A stretch of 64,000 bases of DNA from Oceanicoccus sp. KOV_DT_Chl (GTDB lineage: Bacteria; Pseudomonadota; Gammaproteobacteria; Pseudomonadales; Dasaniaceae). Made by a program: the position numbers and the translations under genes. The notes beneath the pieces are model-generated. The model was not told where the DNA came from. It was given only the letters and a program-made list of their open reading frames with translations, and did no database searches. This document shows, piece by piece, positions 1 to 8,880 of this stretch. Where the stretch lies: the NCBI RefSeq assembly GCF_900120175.1, contig NZ_FQLF01000005.1, positions 684,501-748,500 of the forward strand, written 5' to 3'. Within the stretch, counting starts at the first letter, position 1. Each line of letters opens with the position of its first letter.

Positions 1-1254
1 GCACCATATCGATAGCAATAACGGGTAATTCCCTATGCGGATCAAAATGCACCCCACATCGTTAATCCGTGAGTCCACTTCTGCCAGGGCAATAACATCA
101 CGCACCATGTCATTAACATCTACCTCGACCAAACCACCGTCGGGTTTCTTTACAAACTTTCTAATACGCTGAATAACTTCAGAAGCACGCTCCGACTGAA
201 CCCCTAAACGGTCCAGAATATCGGCCATTTTTTCTGCATCTAAAGGGTCCTGTGACAACAATCGTTTCGCGACGCGTGAATAATTCGAAATAGCCGTTAG
301 CGGTTGATTCACTTCATGGGCAATCCCTGCTGCCATTTCGCCGGTAGTACTCAAACGCTCAATATGAGCAATATTTTTTCGCTGCGACTCCAGTTCTTCA
401 CGCGCAACTCGCAATTCTTCTTCGCTGTGCACCCATTCGCTTATATCCCTCAGCACTACCACCGCCCCACCTTCACCGCGCGGCGTTGAAGTAATGGCCA
501 CAGGGAGCAAACTTTTATCTCGACGACATATCACTTCCATGTCACTGTGTACTGATTGCCGCAACCGATAACTTTTATAGGGCAGGGTTTCATTTTCAGG
601 GACATGATGATCGCCATCCACATCAAACAATTTTAGCGTGGATAACTGTTCCCCCACACAGTCCGACGAAGCCCAACCACAAATCGCAGTCGCGGAAGGA
701 TTCAGCATCGAGATTCTGCCGTCGCTATCCAGGCCAATAATACCTTCACTAACAGCATTAAGTATTTGCTGATTTTCTGATACCAGCTCTTCATTACGAC
801 GCGCCAGCTGCCGCTCCAAACGATGGATTTTTATATGATTCCGTACGCGAGCAACCACTTCGTCAGACTGAAATGGCTTAGAGATATAATCAACACCCCC
901 CACAGAAAAACCTCTTACCTTGGCACTGCTATCTTCCAAGGCAGATAAAAAAATCACCGCAATACTAGCGGTTTCAGGGTTTTTCTTGAGCGCTTCACAG
1001 ACCTCGTACCCATCCATACCGGGCATCATAATATCTAACAGAATGAGAGACGGGATTACTTTTTGAGCAATATCTAAAGCAGTTTCTCCATCTTTAGCAG
1101 TTAATAATTTATAGCCGGAATTAAGCAAGGTTTTGTAGAGTATTTGCAAATTGATGGGACTATCATCAACTAACAACACATATTCCAGCGAACCATCTTG
1201 AGGAGACACTGCTTCCAGCACCGTATGCTCTTGTTGCAAGTCTGTATCCTTCAT
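1..1254 (-). CDS. Hybrid PAS sensor histidine kinase with N-terminal receiver domain, C-terminus beyond the window
   Basis: Membrane-free sensor kinase, probable partner of the divergent FixJ-type regulator. From ATG at 1254 the protein has a receiver domain (acidic DD at residues 30-31, phospho-acceptor D74 in LLDIMMPGMDGYE, lysine in SKPF), then a PAS domain (about residues 145-260), a coiled linker, and a HisKA dimerisation box with HEVNQPLTAISNYSR. This H-box type is typical of FixL/TtrS/DctB-like kinases. The ATP-binding domain lies off the left edge. The frame appears to break near 52-55: upstream codons read ...SRINDVG, and the expected continuation VHFDPHRELPVIAIDMV is found one frame over, so one C of the run at 52-55 seems to be missing. 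Receiver, PAS and HisKA assignments come from visible motifs; the signal sensed is unknown. Confidence 0.85.
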   Translation of the reverse strand, partial: MKDTDLQQEHTVLEAVSPQDGSLEYVLLVDDSPINLQILYKTLLNSGYKLLTAKDGETALDIAQKVIPSLILLDIMMPGMDGYEVCEALKKNPETASIAVIFLSALEDSSAKVRGFSVGGVDYISKPFQSDEVVARVRNHIKIHRLERQLARRNEELVSENQQILNAVSEGIIGLDSDGRISMLNPSATAICGWASSDCVGEQLSTLKLFDVDGDHHVPENETLPYKSYRLRQSVHSDMEVICRRDKSLLPVAITSTPRGEGGAVVVLRDISEWVHSEEELRVAREELESQRKNIAHIERLSTTGEMAAGIAHEVNQPLTAISNYSRVAKRLLSQDPLDAEKMADILDRLGVQSERASEVIQRIRKFVKKPDGGLVEVDVNDMVRDVIALAEVDSRINDVGCILIRIGNYPLLLSIWC

Positions 1255-1667
1255 GCCGCGTCCTATTTTTTACCTAAATACTCACTAACAGCAGAGCGAA
1301 TAACCCTGCCACCCACAACAAAAAATCAACCGGAAAATATATTCCCGCACAACTGAACCACTCACTAATTACAGCGCTGCTGTCGCTTTTCAGCTGTAGT
1401 AAATCATTGATCTAGTCACTTATTTATTTAACAGCTTAGGAATATCTCAGCGATTAAACAACAAACTATCGACGAATTCAGCAATACGGCCTATCGAGTG
1501 CTAACACTAAAACCTACTGAATATTGAATTACTTGGTAGGCGAATCCACACCCGCGAATGGCAAAAAAACAAGCAATATACGTACAAATACGCACTTAGG
1601 GCTTTACGAGAGCTTAAAAATGCCATATATAACTGTACAGAACTATAAATAAAAAGGGACCCTAACA
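1255..1667. other. Divergent intergenic region between sensor kinase and FixJ-type regulator
   Basis: AT-rich, 413 bases, no credible gene. It should carry the promoters of both divergent genes. A plausible plus-strand promoter is listed separately (1603-1631). I see no clear promoter for the kinase side. Confidence 0.6.
1603..1631 (+). promoter_or_regulatory. Candidate sigma-70 promoter of the FixJ-type regulator
   Basis: TTTACG (1603-1608) and TATATA (1626-1631) are separated by 17 bases, each matching four of six consensus bases, and lie 36 bases before the start codon at 1668. Found by eye only. Confidence 0.35.
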
Positions 1668-2291
1668 ATGGAAACACCCTCTCGCATTTATATCATCGAA
1701 GATGATGATGCTGTTCGCGACTCGCTACAAATGATGCTGGAATCCATTGGCCGCGAGGTCATGTCCTTTGCCAGCGCCGATAGTTTTCTAGCCAGCTACT
1801 CACAAGACATGGCCGGCTGCATTGTGCTGGACATCCGCATGCCAGGCATGAATGGCATGGAGCTACAACGCAAACTGAATGATATCAATTCGATATTACC
1901 TATTATCTTTGTCACCGGCCATGGTGATGTACCCATGGCGGTAGAGGCTATGCAACAGGGCGCCGTCGATTTTGTACAAAAACCCTACCGGGAGCAGGAA
2001 TTACTCGACAAAATCAGCCAGGCAATGGCCCTCGATGAAGAAAACCGTAGCAGCCTGTTGCAGCGTCAAGTCATTATTGAATGTATCAAGGAACTCACTC
2101 CCAGAGAGTTGGATGTGATGCGACTGATGGTCGACGGCAAAGCCAATAAGGTCATTGCTATTGATTTGGATATTAGTCAACGTACCGTTGAGATACATCG
2201 CGCCAGAGTCATGGAGAAACTCAGTGCTAATTCCCTCGCGCACCTGGTACGTATGTATTTAGCCGTTGAAAGCGAATTAGCCGAAAGTTAA
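1668..2291 (+). CDS. FixJ/NarL-type two-component response regulator
   Basis: Cytoplasmic DNA-binding regulator of 207 residues. The receiver domain occupies residues 1-120, with acidic residues EDDD at 11-14, phospho-acceptor D55 in CIVLDIRMPGMNG, T83 and K105 (QKPY). The C-terminal LuxR-type helix-turn-helix (about 140-200) starts at LTPRELDVMRLM and includes ISQRTVEIHRARVMEKL. This size and arrangement is the FixJ class, normally paired with PAS kinases like the one divergently encoded at 1254. An AGGG about 11 bases upstream of the ATG at 1668 can serve as ribosome binding site. The target genes are unknown. Confidence 0.92.
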   Translation: METPSRIYIIEDDDAVRDSLQMMLESIGREVMSFASADSFLASYSQDMAGCIVLDIRMPGMNGMELQRKLNDINSILPIIFVTGHGDVPMAVEAMQQGAVDFVQKPYREQELLDKISQAMALDEENRSSLLQRQVIIECIKELTPRELDVMRLMVDGKANKVIAIDLDISQRTVEIHRARVMEKLSANSLAHLVRMYLAVESELAES

Positions 2292-2301
2292 TTCAGCCAC
2301 C

Positions 2302-2520
2302 ATGCACGCTGTCATCAGCAAAATAGTGCCATGCCCTTATTGCGGCGAAACCTTTGAAGCACTTATCGATACCAGCGCCGGAGATAGTAGCTACACGGAA
2401 GACTGCTATGTATGTTGCCGCCCGATTATTTTTAACTGCATCATTAATACCGATAGTTTTAGCGGTGATGACGATCACAATATTACAGTCACCACTCACA
2501 CTGAAGACGATAGTTACTAA
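2302..2520 (+). CDS. CPXCG motif-containing cysteine-rich small protein
   Basis: 72 residues. The N-terminal CPYCGETFEALID and a second cysteine pair in CYVCCRPI make a likely zinc-binding knuckle, which is the hallmark of the CPXCG family of small conserved gammaproteobacterial proteins. The acidic, threonine-rich C-terminus is also typical. It starts 11 bases after the response regulator stop and so may be co-transcribed with it. Its stop codon overlaps the stop of the convergent yqcC gene. The biochemical role of the family is not established. Confidence 0.85.
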   Translation: MHAVISKIVPCPYCGETFEALIDTSAGDSSYTEDCYVCCRPIIFNCIINTDSFSGDDDHNITVTTHTEDDSY

Positions 2521-2864
2521 AGCTTGGGCACAGCTTGTTCACCCGCCGCGGAGAGCAATTGATCCAAACTCTCCAATACGCTTAATAACTCGTCAGCATT
2601 TATGTTTATTTTATTAAAATACTCTGCCGCCATCGGGGCGATAGCACAACGAACGGGTAATGTTTGCTGTTGCTCCAGTAACAAGCGCATCTTAGGTAAA
2701 AATATAAATTGCAGCCATTGCACAAAGGTTAACGTATCTATACAAAAAGGCTCCACACTGGCTAACGCTTTTGCTGAAGGGGAATCCTTTTGCCACTGAC
2801 CTGAATTTCGCAATAGCAATTCTATATCCATTAACAATGACGCAACTTCAATCGCAACAGTCAT
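2517..2864 (-). CDS. yqcC: YqcC family protein
   Basis: 115 residues, all-helical in appearance, matching the YqcC/DUF446 family in length and in conserved stretches (FVQWLQFIFLPKMRLLLE, LPVRCAIAPMAAEYF). In E. coli yqcC lies beside truC, the tRNA pseudouridine-65 synthase gene; here the upstream neighbour is dinG, 29 bases away on the same strand. The function is not well defined. The 3' end overlaps the CPXCG gene on the other strand by four bases. Confidence 0.88.
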   Translation of the reverse strand: MTVAIEVASLLMDIELLLRNSGQWQKDSPSAKALASVEPFCIDTLTFVQWLQFIFLPKMRLLLEQQQTLPVRCAIAPMAAEYFNKININADELLSVLESLDQLLSAAGEQAVPKL

Positions 2865-2893
2865 AAATTTTCCTGGCGCATAAGAATACCCAG

Positions 2894-5011
2894 CTATTTG
2901 CCAATACTTCGCTTAAATGGCGGCAGCGAATCCAACATTGCCTGCCCATAGCGCTTAGTAACCACCCGCCTGTCTAACAGTGTCACCTTGCCGCTATCGG
3001 TTTCTGTACGCAACAAACGGCCGCTCGCCTGCACCAATTTCAACGCGGCATCCGGCACAGTCATATCCATAAAGGGATTACCGCCCCGGCTTTCAATCCA
3101 CTCGGCTAGCGCTGCCTCAACCGGCTGATCAGGGACCGCAAAAGGAATTTTAGCAATCACCACATGGGTGCAATATTTACCAGGTAAATCCACACCTTCG
3201 GCAAAGCTGGCCAAGCCAAAAATAACACTAGCCGCGCCACTATCAACGGCCACCTTATGGAGCCGCAATACTTCATGCTTAGGATAACTATTTTGCATGA
3301 CGATACGCTGCTGCCACTCTAACGCAATACCTTCGTAAACTTGTTCCATTTGTCGCCGCGAAGCAAACAATACCAGGCTGCCTTCACAGCTGTTTAATAT
3401 TTTCGGCAACAAATCGATAACCGCTTCGGTATGCGCTTCGGCATCAGATGGATCGCAGTCCATATTTGGCACCACCAACTCACCGGCAGTAAAAAAGTCA
3501 AAGGGACTGGGTACCACAGAATAACTACTTAACTCAGGCGTGCCGGCACGCATTTTAAAACGCTCAAAACCACCAAGTGCTGTCAGGGTGGCTGAGGTAA
3601 CCACCGCACCATAGCATCGATTCCACAAATAGCGCGATAAGGTATTCGCCGCCAAAATCGGGCTACTACACACTTCAAAATCCAGATTACCGCTGGCATT
3701 ATCTACCACAGACACCCAGCGACCACGCGGAGGATCTTCAGCCTTGTCGGCACGGCTATAATCTAACCACAGCGAGTTATTAGCCTCTGCCCGACCACGC
3801 AACATAGAGAACGCTGGAAACCATGATTCGGCTTCCTGTTTATTAATCGCGTTGCCTGACTCCTCCATTGCCTCATCCAATAATGTACAACAGCGGTCTA
3901 ACAGGTCGTGCATGGTGCGAAATTGTGCCGCCAGTTCCACCGCTTGAAGACGATAAGCGGTTGGCACTATTCCCCGCTCAAAACGATGCGCAGGAATAGA
4001 ACCACGCCGGTCTGGCTCAGTATTTAACTCACCCTCAAAACTATTAAACAACATACCAAATTGTTGCTTAAGCGAAGTCATGACAGCTGGTAAAGCCTGC
4101 AGCGGTCTGTCAATGCCTGCGCCATCACCCAGCTTGGGAGCAGCTTTTGCTAGTACCTTGATGCCTTGGTCTAACCACTTTTCAGTGGAACGCAAGCGAC
4201 AGGAAAGGGCAAAATGATTAATCGCTTTATCGGGTAGATGATGGCCTTCATCAAAAATATAAATGCAATCTTCAGGGTCCGGCAAAATAGCACCACCGCC
4301 TAGAGATAGGTCAGCGAGCACTAAATCGTGATTAGTGACAATCACATCCACCTTACCCAACTGTTCTCGACCTTTATAAAAACAACACTGGCTGATATTG
4401 GCGCAGCGTCGTCCGGTACATTGAGCATGATCAGTGGTGACCCGGGACCACACGGATAAATCAAGTTCCTGCGACCACGCATCCCGATCTCCATCCCAAT
4501 CTCCAGCGCCTAACGCGGTAATCATATCCTGATAGACCGTCAAGGTTTGAGTATCAACTTTGGACTGTAATTCATCCGGGTATAAACCCATCACTTCATT
4601 ACCTGCATCATTATCCTGCAGCACGCCATCAAGTTTGGATAAACACAAATACCGACCACGACCTTTCGCCAGTGCAAAGCTGAACGCTAAACCACTGTGA
4701 CGTAATATATCCGGTAAATCTTTGTGAATAATTTGCTCCTGCAGTGCCACAGTCGCAGTCGAAATGACCAACGTTTTTTCTAACGCCTGCGCGATTGGTA
4801 CCGCGGCAATGGTGTACGCAATCGTTTTCCCTGTTCCTGTGCCGGCCTCTACCACACACACTGGCGCCTCTTCGGTTTCAGCTACCGAAGTTAAAGTACG
4901 GGCGACATCAGCAATCATTAAACGCTGGCCATAACGCGCCTTCAAATCCTTGCTCTCAAGCAAAGTAGAGTAAGCGGTCTGGATAGTGTGCTTAATATCG
5001 TCAGTTAACAT
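2894..5011 (-). CDS. dinG: ATP-dependent DNA helicase DinG
   Basis: 705 residues, the usual DinG length. DinG is a 5'-3' superfamily 2 helicase (XPD-like) with an iron-sulphur cluster that unwinds D-loops, R-loops and forked DNA. Walker A is GTGTGKT at residues 57-63, with E55 just before it; the DEAH-type box is FDEGHH. The cysteine group around CTGRRCANISQCCFY fits the [4Fe-4S] domain, and motif VI is QASGRLLRTETD near the C-terminus. It is followed by yqcC. I see no LexA box (CTGT-N8-ACAG) in the short upstream gap, so SOS control is not evident here. Confidence 0.95.
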   Translation of the reverse strand: MLTDDIKHTIQTAYSTLLESKDLKARYGQRLMIADVARTLTSVAETEEAPVCVVEAGTGTGKTIAYTIAAVPIAQALEKTLVISTATVALQEQIIHKDLPDILRHSGLAFSFALAKGRGRYLCLSKLDGVLQDNDAGNEVMGLYPDELQSKVDTQTLTVYQDMITALGAGDWDGDRDAWSQELDLSVWSRVTTDHAQCTGRRCANISQCCFYKGREQLGKVDVIVTNHDLVLADLSLGGGAILPDPEDCIYIFDEGHHLPDKAINHFALSCRLRSTEKWLDQGIKVLAKAAPKLGDGAGIDRPLQALPAVMTSLKQQFGMLFNSFEGELNTEPDRRGSIPAHRFERGIVPTAYRLQAVELAAQFRTMHDLLDRCCTLLDEAMEESGNAINKQEAESWFPAFSMLRGRAEANNSLWLDYSRADKAEDPPRGRWVSVVDNASGNLDFEVCSSPILAANTLSRYLWNRCYGAVVTSATLTALGGFERFKMRAGTPELSSYSVVPSPFDFFTAGELVVPNMDCDPSDAEAHTEAVIDLLPKILNSCEGSLVLFASRRQMEQVYEGIALEWQQRIVMQNSYPKHEVLRLHKVAVDSGAASVIFGLASFAEGVDLPGKYCTHVVIAKIPFAVPDQPVEAALAEWIESRGGNPFMDMTVPDAALKLVQASGRLLRTETDSGKVTLLDRRVVTKRYGQAMLDSLPPFKRSIGK

Positions 5012-5100
5012 GAGATTATGTGAATAAGTGAACGGTAAGCTATTCTACGCGAGTATTGCATAGCAATGACCAACGAACGCAAATAAGCTAATTAATGAAG

Positions 5101-6258
5101 TTACTGCAGGTACTGTTTTTTGTTATCAATGGTATTAGCATAAATACCCAGCGCATAAGGTTGATGCGCTTGCGGTAAAGTCTGGATACGCTGCTGGAAA
5201 GATTTTTCCTGCGCCTCTAAACCAGCAATAGCAAAAGGCTTATTAGCACTGCTTACCAATCCATCCGGGTAATATCCATGTAGCATTTTATAAGCGAAGA
5301 AATTACTGGGGTGCAACACATAGCGACTCACCACCTGCTCATCGACAGCCGAAGCCACTGCATCAGCATCAACGAAGTCGCCGGTGAGCTGTTCACCAAA
5401 GGATACATGCACCTTACCCTTGTTACCCGCAATGCCTGCAGCGATTGAAGCAACATCTTCGTGCTCCGTTTTTTGATACTTACCCTGCTCAGTAGTGATG
5501 TAGAGCTCTTTTGCCTTGGCACTATCACAGGGATCTAATTCATAGGAAATTGAAACCGGAACAATATTCAATGCATTAATATAATCTGAAAAACTTTCAG
5601 TGGCCTTGTTCTGGCTCATTGCCAACATTTTAATGATCGCAGGCTCAGTACGATCTTTACCATCCTTGGCTCGACCTTCTCGCTGTGCAATCCAAATGGG
5701 ATTTTTATCTTCTTCAATTGAATGCCGAATATAACTTGAGAGTAATTTATAGGCCGCCAAAATTTGTCGCGGCCCTTTCGCAGAACGCTTAACAATAAAA
5801 CTTTTATTAAGCCGCATTAAGTCAGATACATACGGTTTGGTCAGCAAGTTATCGCCAATCGCAACCCGGACCGTATCGTGATCATTATGATATAGCGCGT
5901 AATTCACAAAGGCCGGATCCAGTGTAATATCGCGATGGTTGCTCATAAATAAATAAGGCTTGGCCGGATCCAGTTGATCCAGACCCGAGACCGTAAAACC
6001 AGTAGTAGTGCTTTCAATCATACTATCCATGTAATTTTTAATGATGTGTTGAAAGCCATCAACCGTCGCCACACCACGAAGCTGGCCCTTTAAAAACCGA
6101 CGAACCAATGGATAAATCAACCAAGTAAACGATTTATGCCACGCCCCCAACTTAAGGCTCGCAATAGCGGATATGAGTTCATCATCCCTAATCAGGCTCC
6201 GCAGAACAGCTGGAACTTCGGCATCGTTATAGGGGCGAATATCGGCAAACTGACCCAT
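5101..6258 (-). CDS. 1-acyl-sn-glycerol-3-phosphate acyltransferase-like protein
   Basis: 385 residues. This is a member of the PlsC/glycerolipid acyltransferase superfamily, which transfers fatty acyl groups to glycerol phosphate lipids at the inner membrane. Motif I is NHRDITLD (the NHxxxxD catalytic pair), with motif III-like REGRAKDG further on (IAQREGRAKDGKDRTEP). It is longer than E. coli PlsC (about 245 residues) and has an extra N-terminal stretch and a C-terminal region of unknown role, as in the larger gammaproteobacterial paralogues. The acyl donor and acceptor cannot be read from sequence. It is encoded upstream of dinG with an 89-base gap. Confidence 0.82.
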   Translation of the reverse strand: MGQFADIRPYNDAEVPAVLRSLIRDDELISAIASLKLGAWHKSFTWLIYPLVRRFLKGQLRGVATVDGFQHIIKNYMDSMIESTTTGFTVSGLDQLDPAKPYLFMSNHRDITLDPAFVNYALYHNDHDTVRVAIGDNLLTKPYVSDLMRLNKSFIVKRSAKGPRQILAAYKLLSSYIRHSIEEDKNPIWIAQREGRAKDGKDRTEPAIIKMLAMSQNKATESFSDYINALNIVPVSISYELDPCDSAKAKELYITTEQGKYQKTEHEDVASIAAGIAGNKGKVHVSFGEQLTGDFVDADAVASAVDEQVVSRYVLHPSNFFAYKMLHGYYPDGLVSSANKPFAIAGLEAQEKSFQQRIQTLPQAHQPYALGIYANTIDNKKQYLQ

Positions 6259-6316
6259 CTTTGCTCACTTATTGGCGGTTAATCCGTGGCGGGGAACAAT
6301 ACCGGAAACAGCATTA

Positions 6317-7210
6317 TTAGTCACTAGACGCCTCACCCTTATCGAGTAATAGCGTCATTAGTAATATCCCCTGCGCCGTAGCATGGAAACTAGGTTTTGG
6401 CTTAGTGATGGCGAGACTTTTGCCAGTGAAACCAAAATATTTCTCTCCGGTCATTGCCAGCAGTGGCTGGAACGGGCTCCAACCGCCGCCTGCCAATTGC
6501 TGATTAATGATACGGCGTAGCCAAATAGGATTAACATCAGCAACAGCACCTGTATCAACCAACATCAACACCCGTTGCAAATACACATCAACAACACGCG
6601 GATCCCAAGTCAACTGCTTAACAATCATTGACTGCAAAACTTCCACCTGCCGTTTCATTTCTGCCTCATCACCACAGGCATTCTGCTGGCGAAACTGTAA
6701 TCCCATTAACTGATGGGTGACGCAAGCCGGGCTAATAGGATGGTGATCCGAACAAAAACCATCCTCCATTTGTGCTTGCACCAATGCCTGAGCTTGCAAA
6801 CCCTGATCGCAAGTTAGACCGTAAATAAAATATAAATTGTAATCAGGAAACCCCTCTAAACGCTGGGCAAGATTGCTACGACCTGAGTACAGGCCAAATA
6901 AAGGCCGCCAGGGGGACGCAAGATTTCCATCAATATAACGCTTGCGATAATCATTATATAAACGCTGCAAACGATAATCGTTAGATAATTCAGCACTGCG
7001 CTTAATCATCCACCACAACATGGCATTATTTTGTGTTAACAAACTATCACGGTTAGTGACCGCCCAGTGGGTGGCTTTCTCCAGACTACTGGCAATAATA
7101 TGCTGTTCTACAGGGTCAACATCGCGATTGTTTTCAATGAACAGCGCTGTATAAATTAGCACCGGTAATGCAAGGATTCCAAACACGAGCCATAAGCTCT
7201 TTTTCATCAT
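6317..7210 (-). CDS. Hypothetical membrane-anchored protein
   Basis: 297 residues, not recognised. An N-terminal hydrophobic segment (residues 4-24, LWLVFGILALPVLIYTALFI) without a clear signal peptidase site suggests an inner-membrane anchor with a periplasmic body. The remainder is helical and rich in Trp, Tyr and Gln, with four or five cysteines between about 130 and 180. A glycine-rich piece (QLAGGGWSPFQP) and a late hydrophobic stretch (FHATAQGILLMTLLL) follow. Its 3' end lies 58 bases before the acyltransferase start, so the two may share a transcript. No function assigned. Confidence 0.65.
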   Translation of the reverse strand: MMKKSLWLVFGILALPVLIYTALFIENNRDVDPVEQHIIASSLEKATHWAVTNRDSLLTQNNAMLWWMIKRSAELSNDYRLQRLYNDYRKRYIDGNLASPWRPLFGLYSGRSNLAQRLEGFPDYNLYFIYGLTCDQGLQAQALVQAQMEDGFCSDHHPISPACVTHQLMGLQFRQQNACGDEAEMKRQVEVLQSMIVKQLTWDPRVVDVYLQRVLMLVDTGAVADVNPIWLRRIINQQLAGGGWSPFQPLLAMTGEKYFGFTGKSLAITKPKPSFHATAQGILLMTLLLDKGEASSD

Positions 7211-7311
7211 TATTATTATTCCATCAGATCAAATATCAAACTTAAATACACTGTAAAGCTTATAAAACAAAACACCAATAATATATTCTGCTTATTTAAC
7301 CATAATTAATC

Positions 7312-7340
7312 TTGACCTATAACAAGCACACCCCTATGAT
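7312..7340 (+). promoter_or_regulatory. Promoter of the initiator tRNA gene
   Basis: TTGACC (7312-7317) and TATGAT (7335-7340) are spaced by exactly 17 bases and followed by a GC-rich discriminator (GCGCGCC). This is the typical form of a strong, growth-rate and ppGpp-controlled stable-RNA promoter. The tRNA begins 54 bases after the -10 box, leaving a short 5' leader. Confidence 0.85.
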
Positions 7341-7393
7341 GCGCGCCTTGTTAACGACAGCGCCACAAGAGCTGGACGTAACAGAGTTATCGA

Positions 7394-7470
<77 letters not shown>

Positions 7471-7473
7471 ATT

Positions 7474-7506
7474 AAAAAAGGCTTGCCATTGGGCAAGCCT
7501 TTTTTA
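7474..7506 (+). terminator. Rho-independent terminator after tRNA-fMet
   Basis: AGGCTTGCC, a short ATT loop and GGGCAAGCCT form a strong hairpin flanked by an A-run and a T-run (TTTTTT), a few bases after the tRNA CCA end. Confidence 0.92.
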
Positions 7507-7684
7507 TTGCCTATGCATTCATGCCTTTGGCTTAATGACTACCCTTCGAATAAAATATTAGTCATTAATTTCAGTGATTCAAACAACCCATTGACGACGC
7601 ACCTCTTTCTCTCTTAGTGTCGTCAGCCTTGCAGCTGCATGCTAAGCTTAGCGGCAAAGACCACTAAAATATTTGGAGATTACT

Positions 7685-7912
7685 ATGGAAGCACTTCCTG
7701 CTCTATTCACCACCTTCGGTGTTGCTGCACTGCTCGCTAGCTGGGTATCACTACTTTTTACCAGCGCCAAAGAAGACTTCACCTGGGGACTGTGCGCTTT
7801 TCTCCTCCCACCTCTAGCCTATGGCTATGCGTTATTGCGTCTGGATATTGCCAAAGAATCACTGGTCCTCGCCTTGATCGGTTGCGTATTAGTAGCCGCA
7901 GGCCTCGCTTAA
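7685..7912 (+). CDS. Small two-helix membrane protein
   Basis: 75 residues from the ATG at 7685, preferred over an in-frame TTG at 7673 because GGAG at 7675-7678 is correctly placed before the ATG. There are two hydrophobic segments (residues 2-26 and about 34-52), then a third short one at the C-terminus (LVLALIGCVLVAAGLA), so it is probably an inner-membrane protein. I recognise no family. It stands alone between the tRNA terminator and the next small gene. Confidence 0.6.
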   Translation: MEALPALFTTFGVAALLASWVSLLFTSAKEDFTWGLCAFLLPPLAYGYALLRLDIAKESLVLALIGCVLVAAGLA

Positions 7913-8175
7913 CACAACCCGGATAATCACTTATCCCTTTACCAGCTCACTCATCATGCAATGGGCTGGTAATTAACAAAACTTTAATCCCGTACACACC
8001 TGCATCAAAGTAATTAAAAACCTTAAGAATCAAATACTTAAAACCCATAAGAGCCATCAAACTGAAGATGCCGGCCCCGCCAGCAAAACAGTCCGTCTAG
8101 TCGGCTAGCAATTACGTTTTCAGATGGTAGAATGCCCGCACAATTTTAGCCAACAAGGAAAACTCTGAGACTCGC

Positions 8176-8448
8176 ATGAAAAATTTTTTATCTATTTTAA
8201 TAGCTCCCGCATTATTAGCCGTATCCATGACGGCAACTGCCGCCAAACCAACCAGCATCACTTTTGCCGCGGACGGAACAACTCCCGATGGCGTTGAATA
8301 TTCAAACTATATTGTCAAATGCTCCAATGGCCAGAAGCAGCCACTAACCGCCTGGAATCAGCGTAAAAAATGGTGTGTCGGTAGTGACTCGCTGGATAAC
8401 TGCCATAAAAAGCAAATTAAAGCTGCCAAAAACGCCTGTCAGGCATAG
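8176..8448 (+). CDS. Small exported cysteine-containing protein
   Basis: 90 residues with a clear Sec signal peptide: MKNF, a hydrophobic core and an AxA-type cleavage site (TATAA). The mature part is about 67 residues, with four cysteines (KCSNGQ, KWCVGS, DNCHKK, NACQA) that could form two disulphides in the periplasm, and many lysines. No family recognised. A long imperfect inverted repeat lies just downstream. Confidence 0.65.
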   Translation: MKNFLSILIAPALLAVSMTATAAKPTSITFAADGTTPDGVEYSNYIVKCSNGQKQPLTAWNQRKKWCVGSDSLDNCHKKQIKAAKNACQA

Positions 8449-8880
8449 CACTGCAAAAAGACCAGTTAGCGTGCTGCATTGAGCATTTGCGCTATACCCC
8501 AATTAAGCCATACTGAAGAATACTACCTCAGCATGGCTTAATACTTTCTAGCCATGATAAATCAGCTAACCACCCTGTTGAGTAGCAATCATGCAAAATC
8601 AGCCGCTTTCAGTCTTCACCCAATATACACAGCACTTCTCGGGCCGAAGAGCCTCCACAAGCACCTCAACCGATGCCTCCTCATTTGGCGACCAATTATC
8701 CTGGATAAATCACACCCGCATAGAGATCGACTCTCGCCACACCCGACCAGAACAAGATCCGAGCAATGCAACTGCCTATCCACTACACAATTTGCAAACC
8801 AGCATTAAATTAGTGCTAAATCAAAGCAATGGAAACAAAGCCAAAAAGAAGCACAAAGAACGCAACCAATGAAATACCGG
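8449..8880. other. Intergenic region between convergent genes
   Basis: 432 bases. Besides the inverted repeat at 8502-8542 I see no supported gene. Short open frames here have biased, low-complexity composition (Thr, Ser, His, Lys) and no good ribosome binding site. Confidence 0.5.
8502..8542 (+). terminator. Long inverted repeat, terminator-like
   Basis: ATTAAGCCATACTGA (8502-8516) pairs with TCAGCATGGCTTAAT (8528-8542) with one mismatch, around an 11-base loop. The T-tract is poor, so this is a possible transcript 3' end rather than a strong intrinsic terminator. Confidence 0.5.

Noticed and set aside
1632-1645. CTGTACAG palindrome upstream of the FixJ-type regulator
   Set aside because: Too short and common to claim as an operator; the spacing does not fit LexA.
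5012-5100. Possible LexA box upstream of dinG
   Set aside because: No CTGT-N8-ACAG pattern found in the gap.
8591-8872. Open frame of 93 codons between two convergent genes
   Set aside because: Low-complexity composition (Thr, Ser, His, Lys), no ribosome binding site, no recognisable domain; treated as non-coding.
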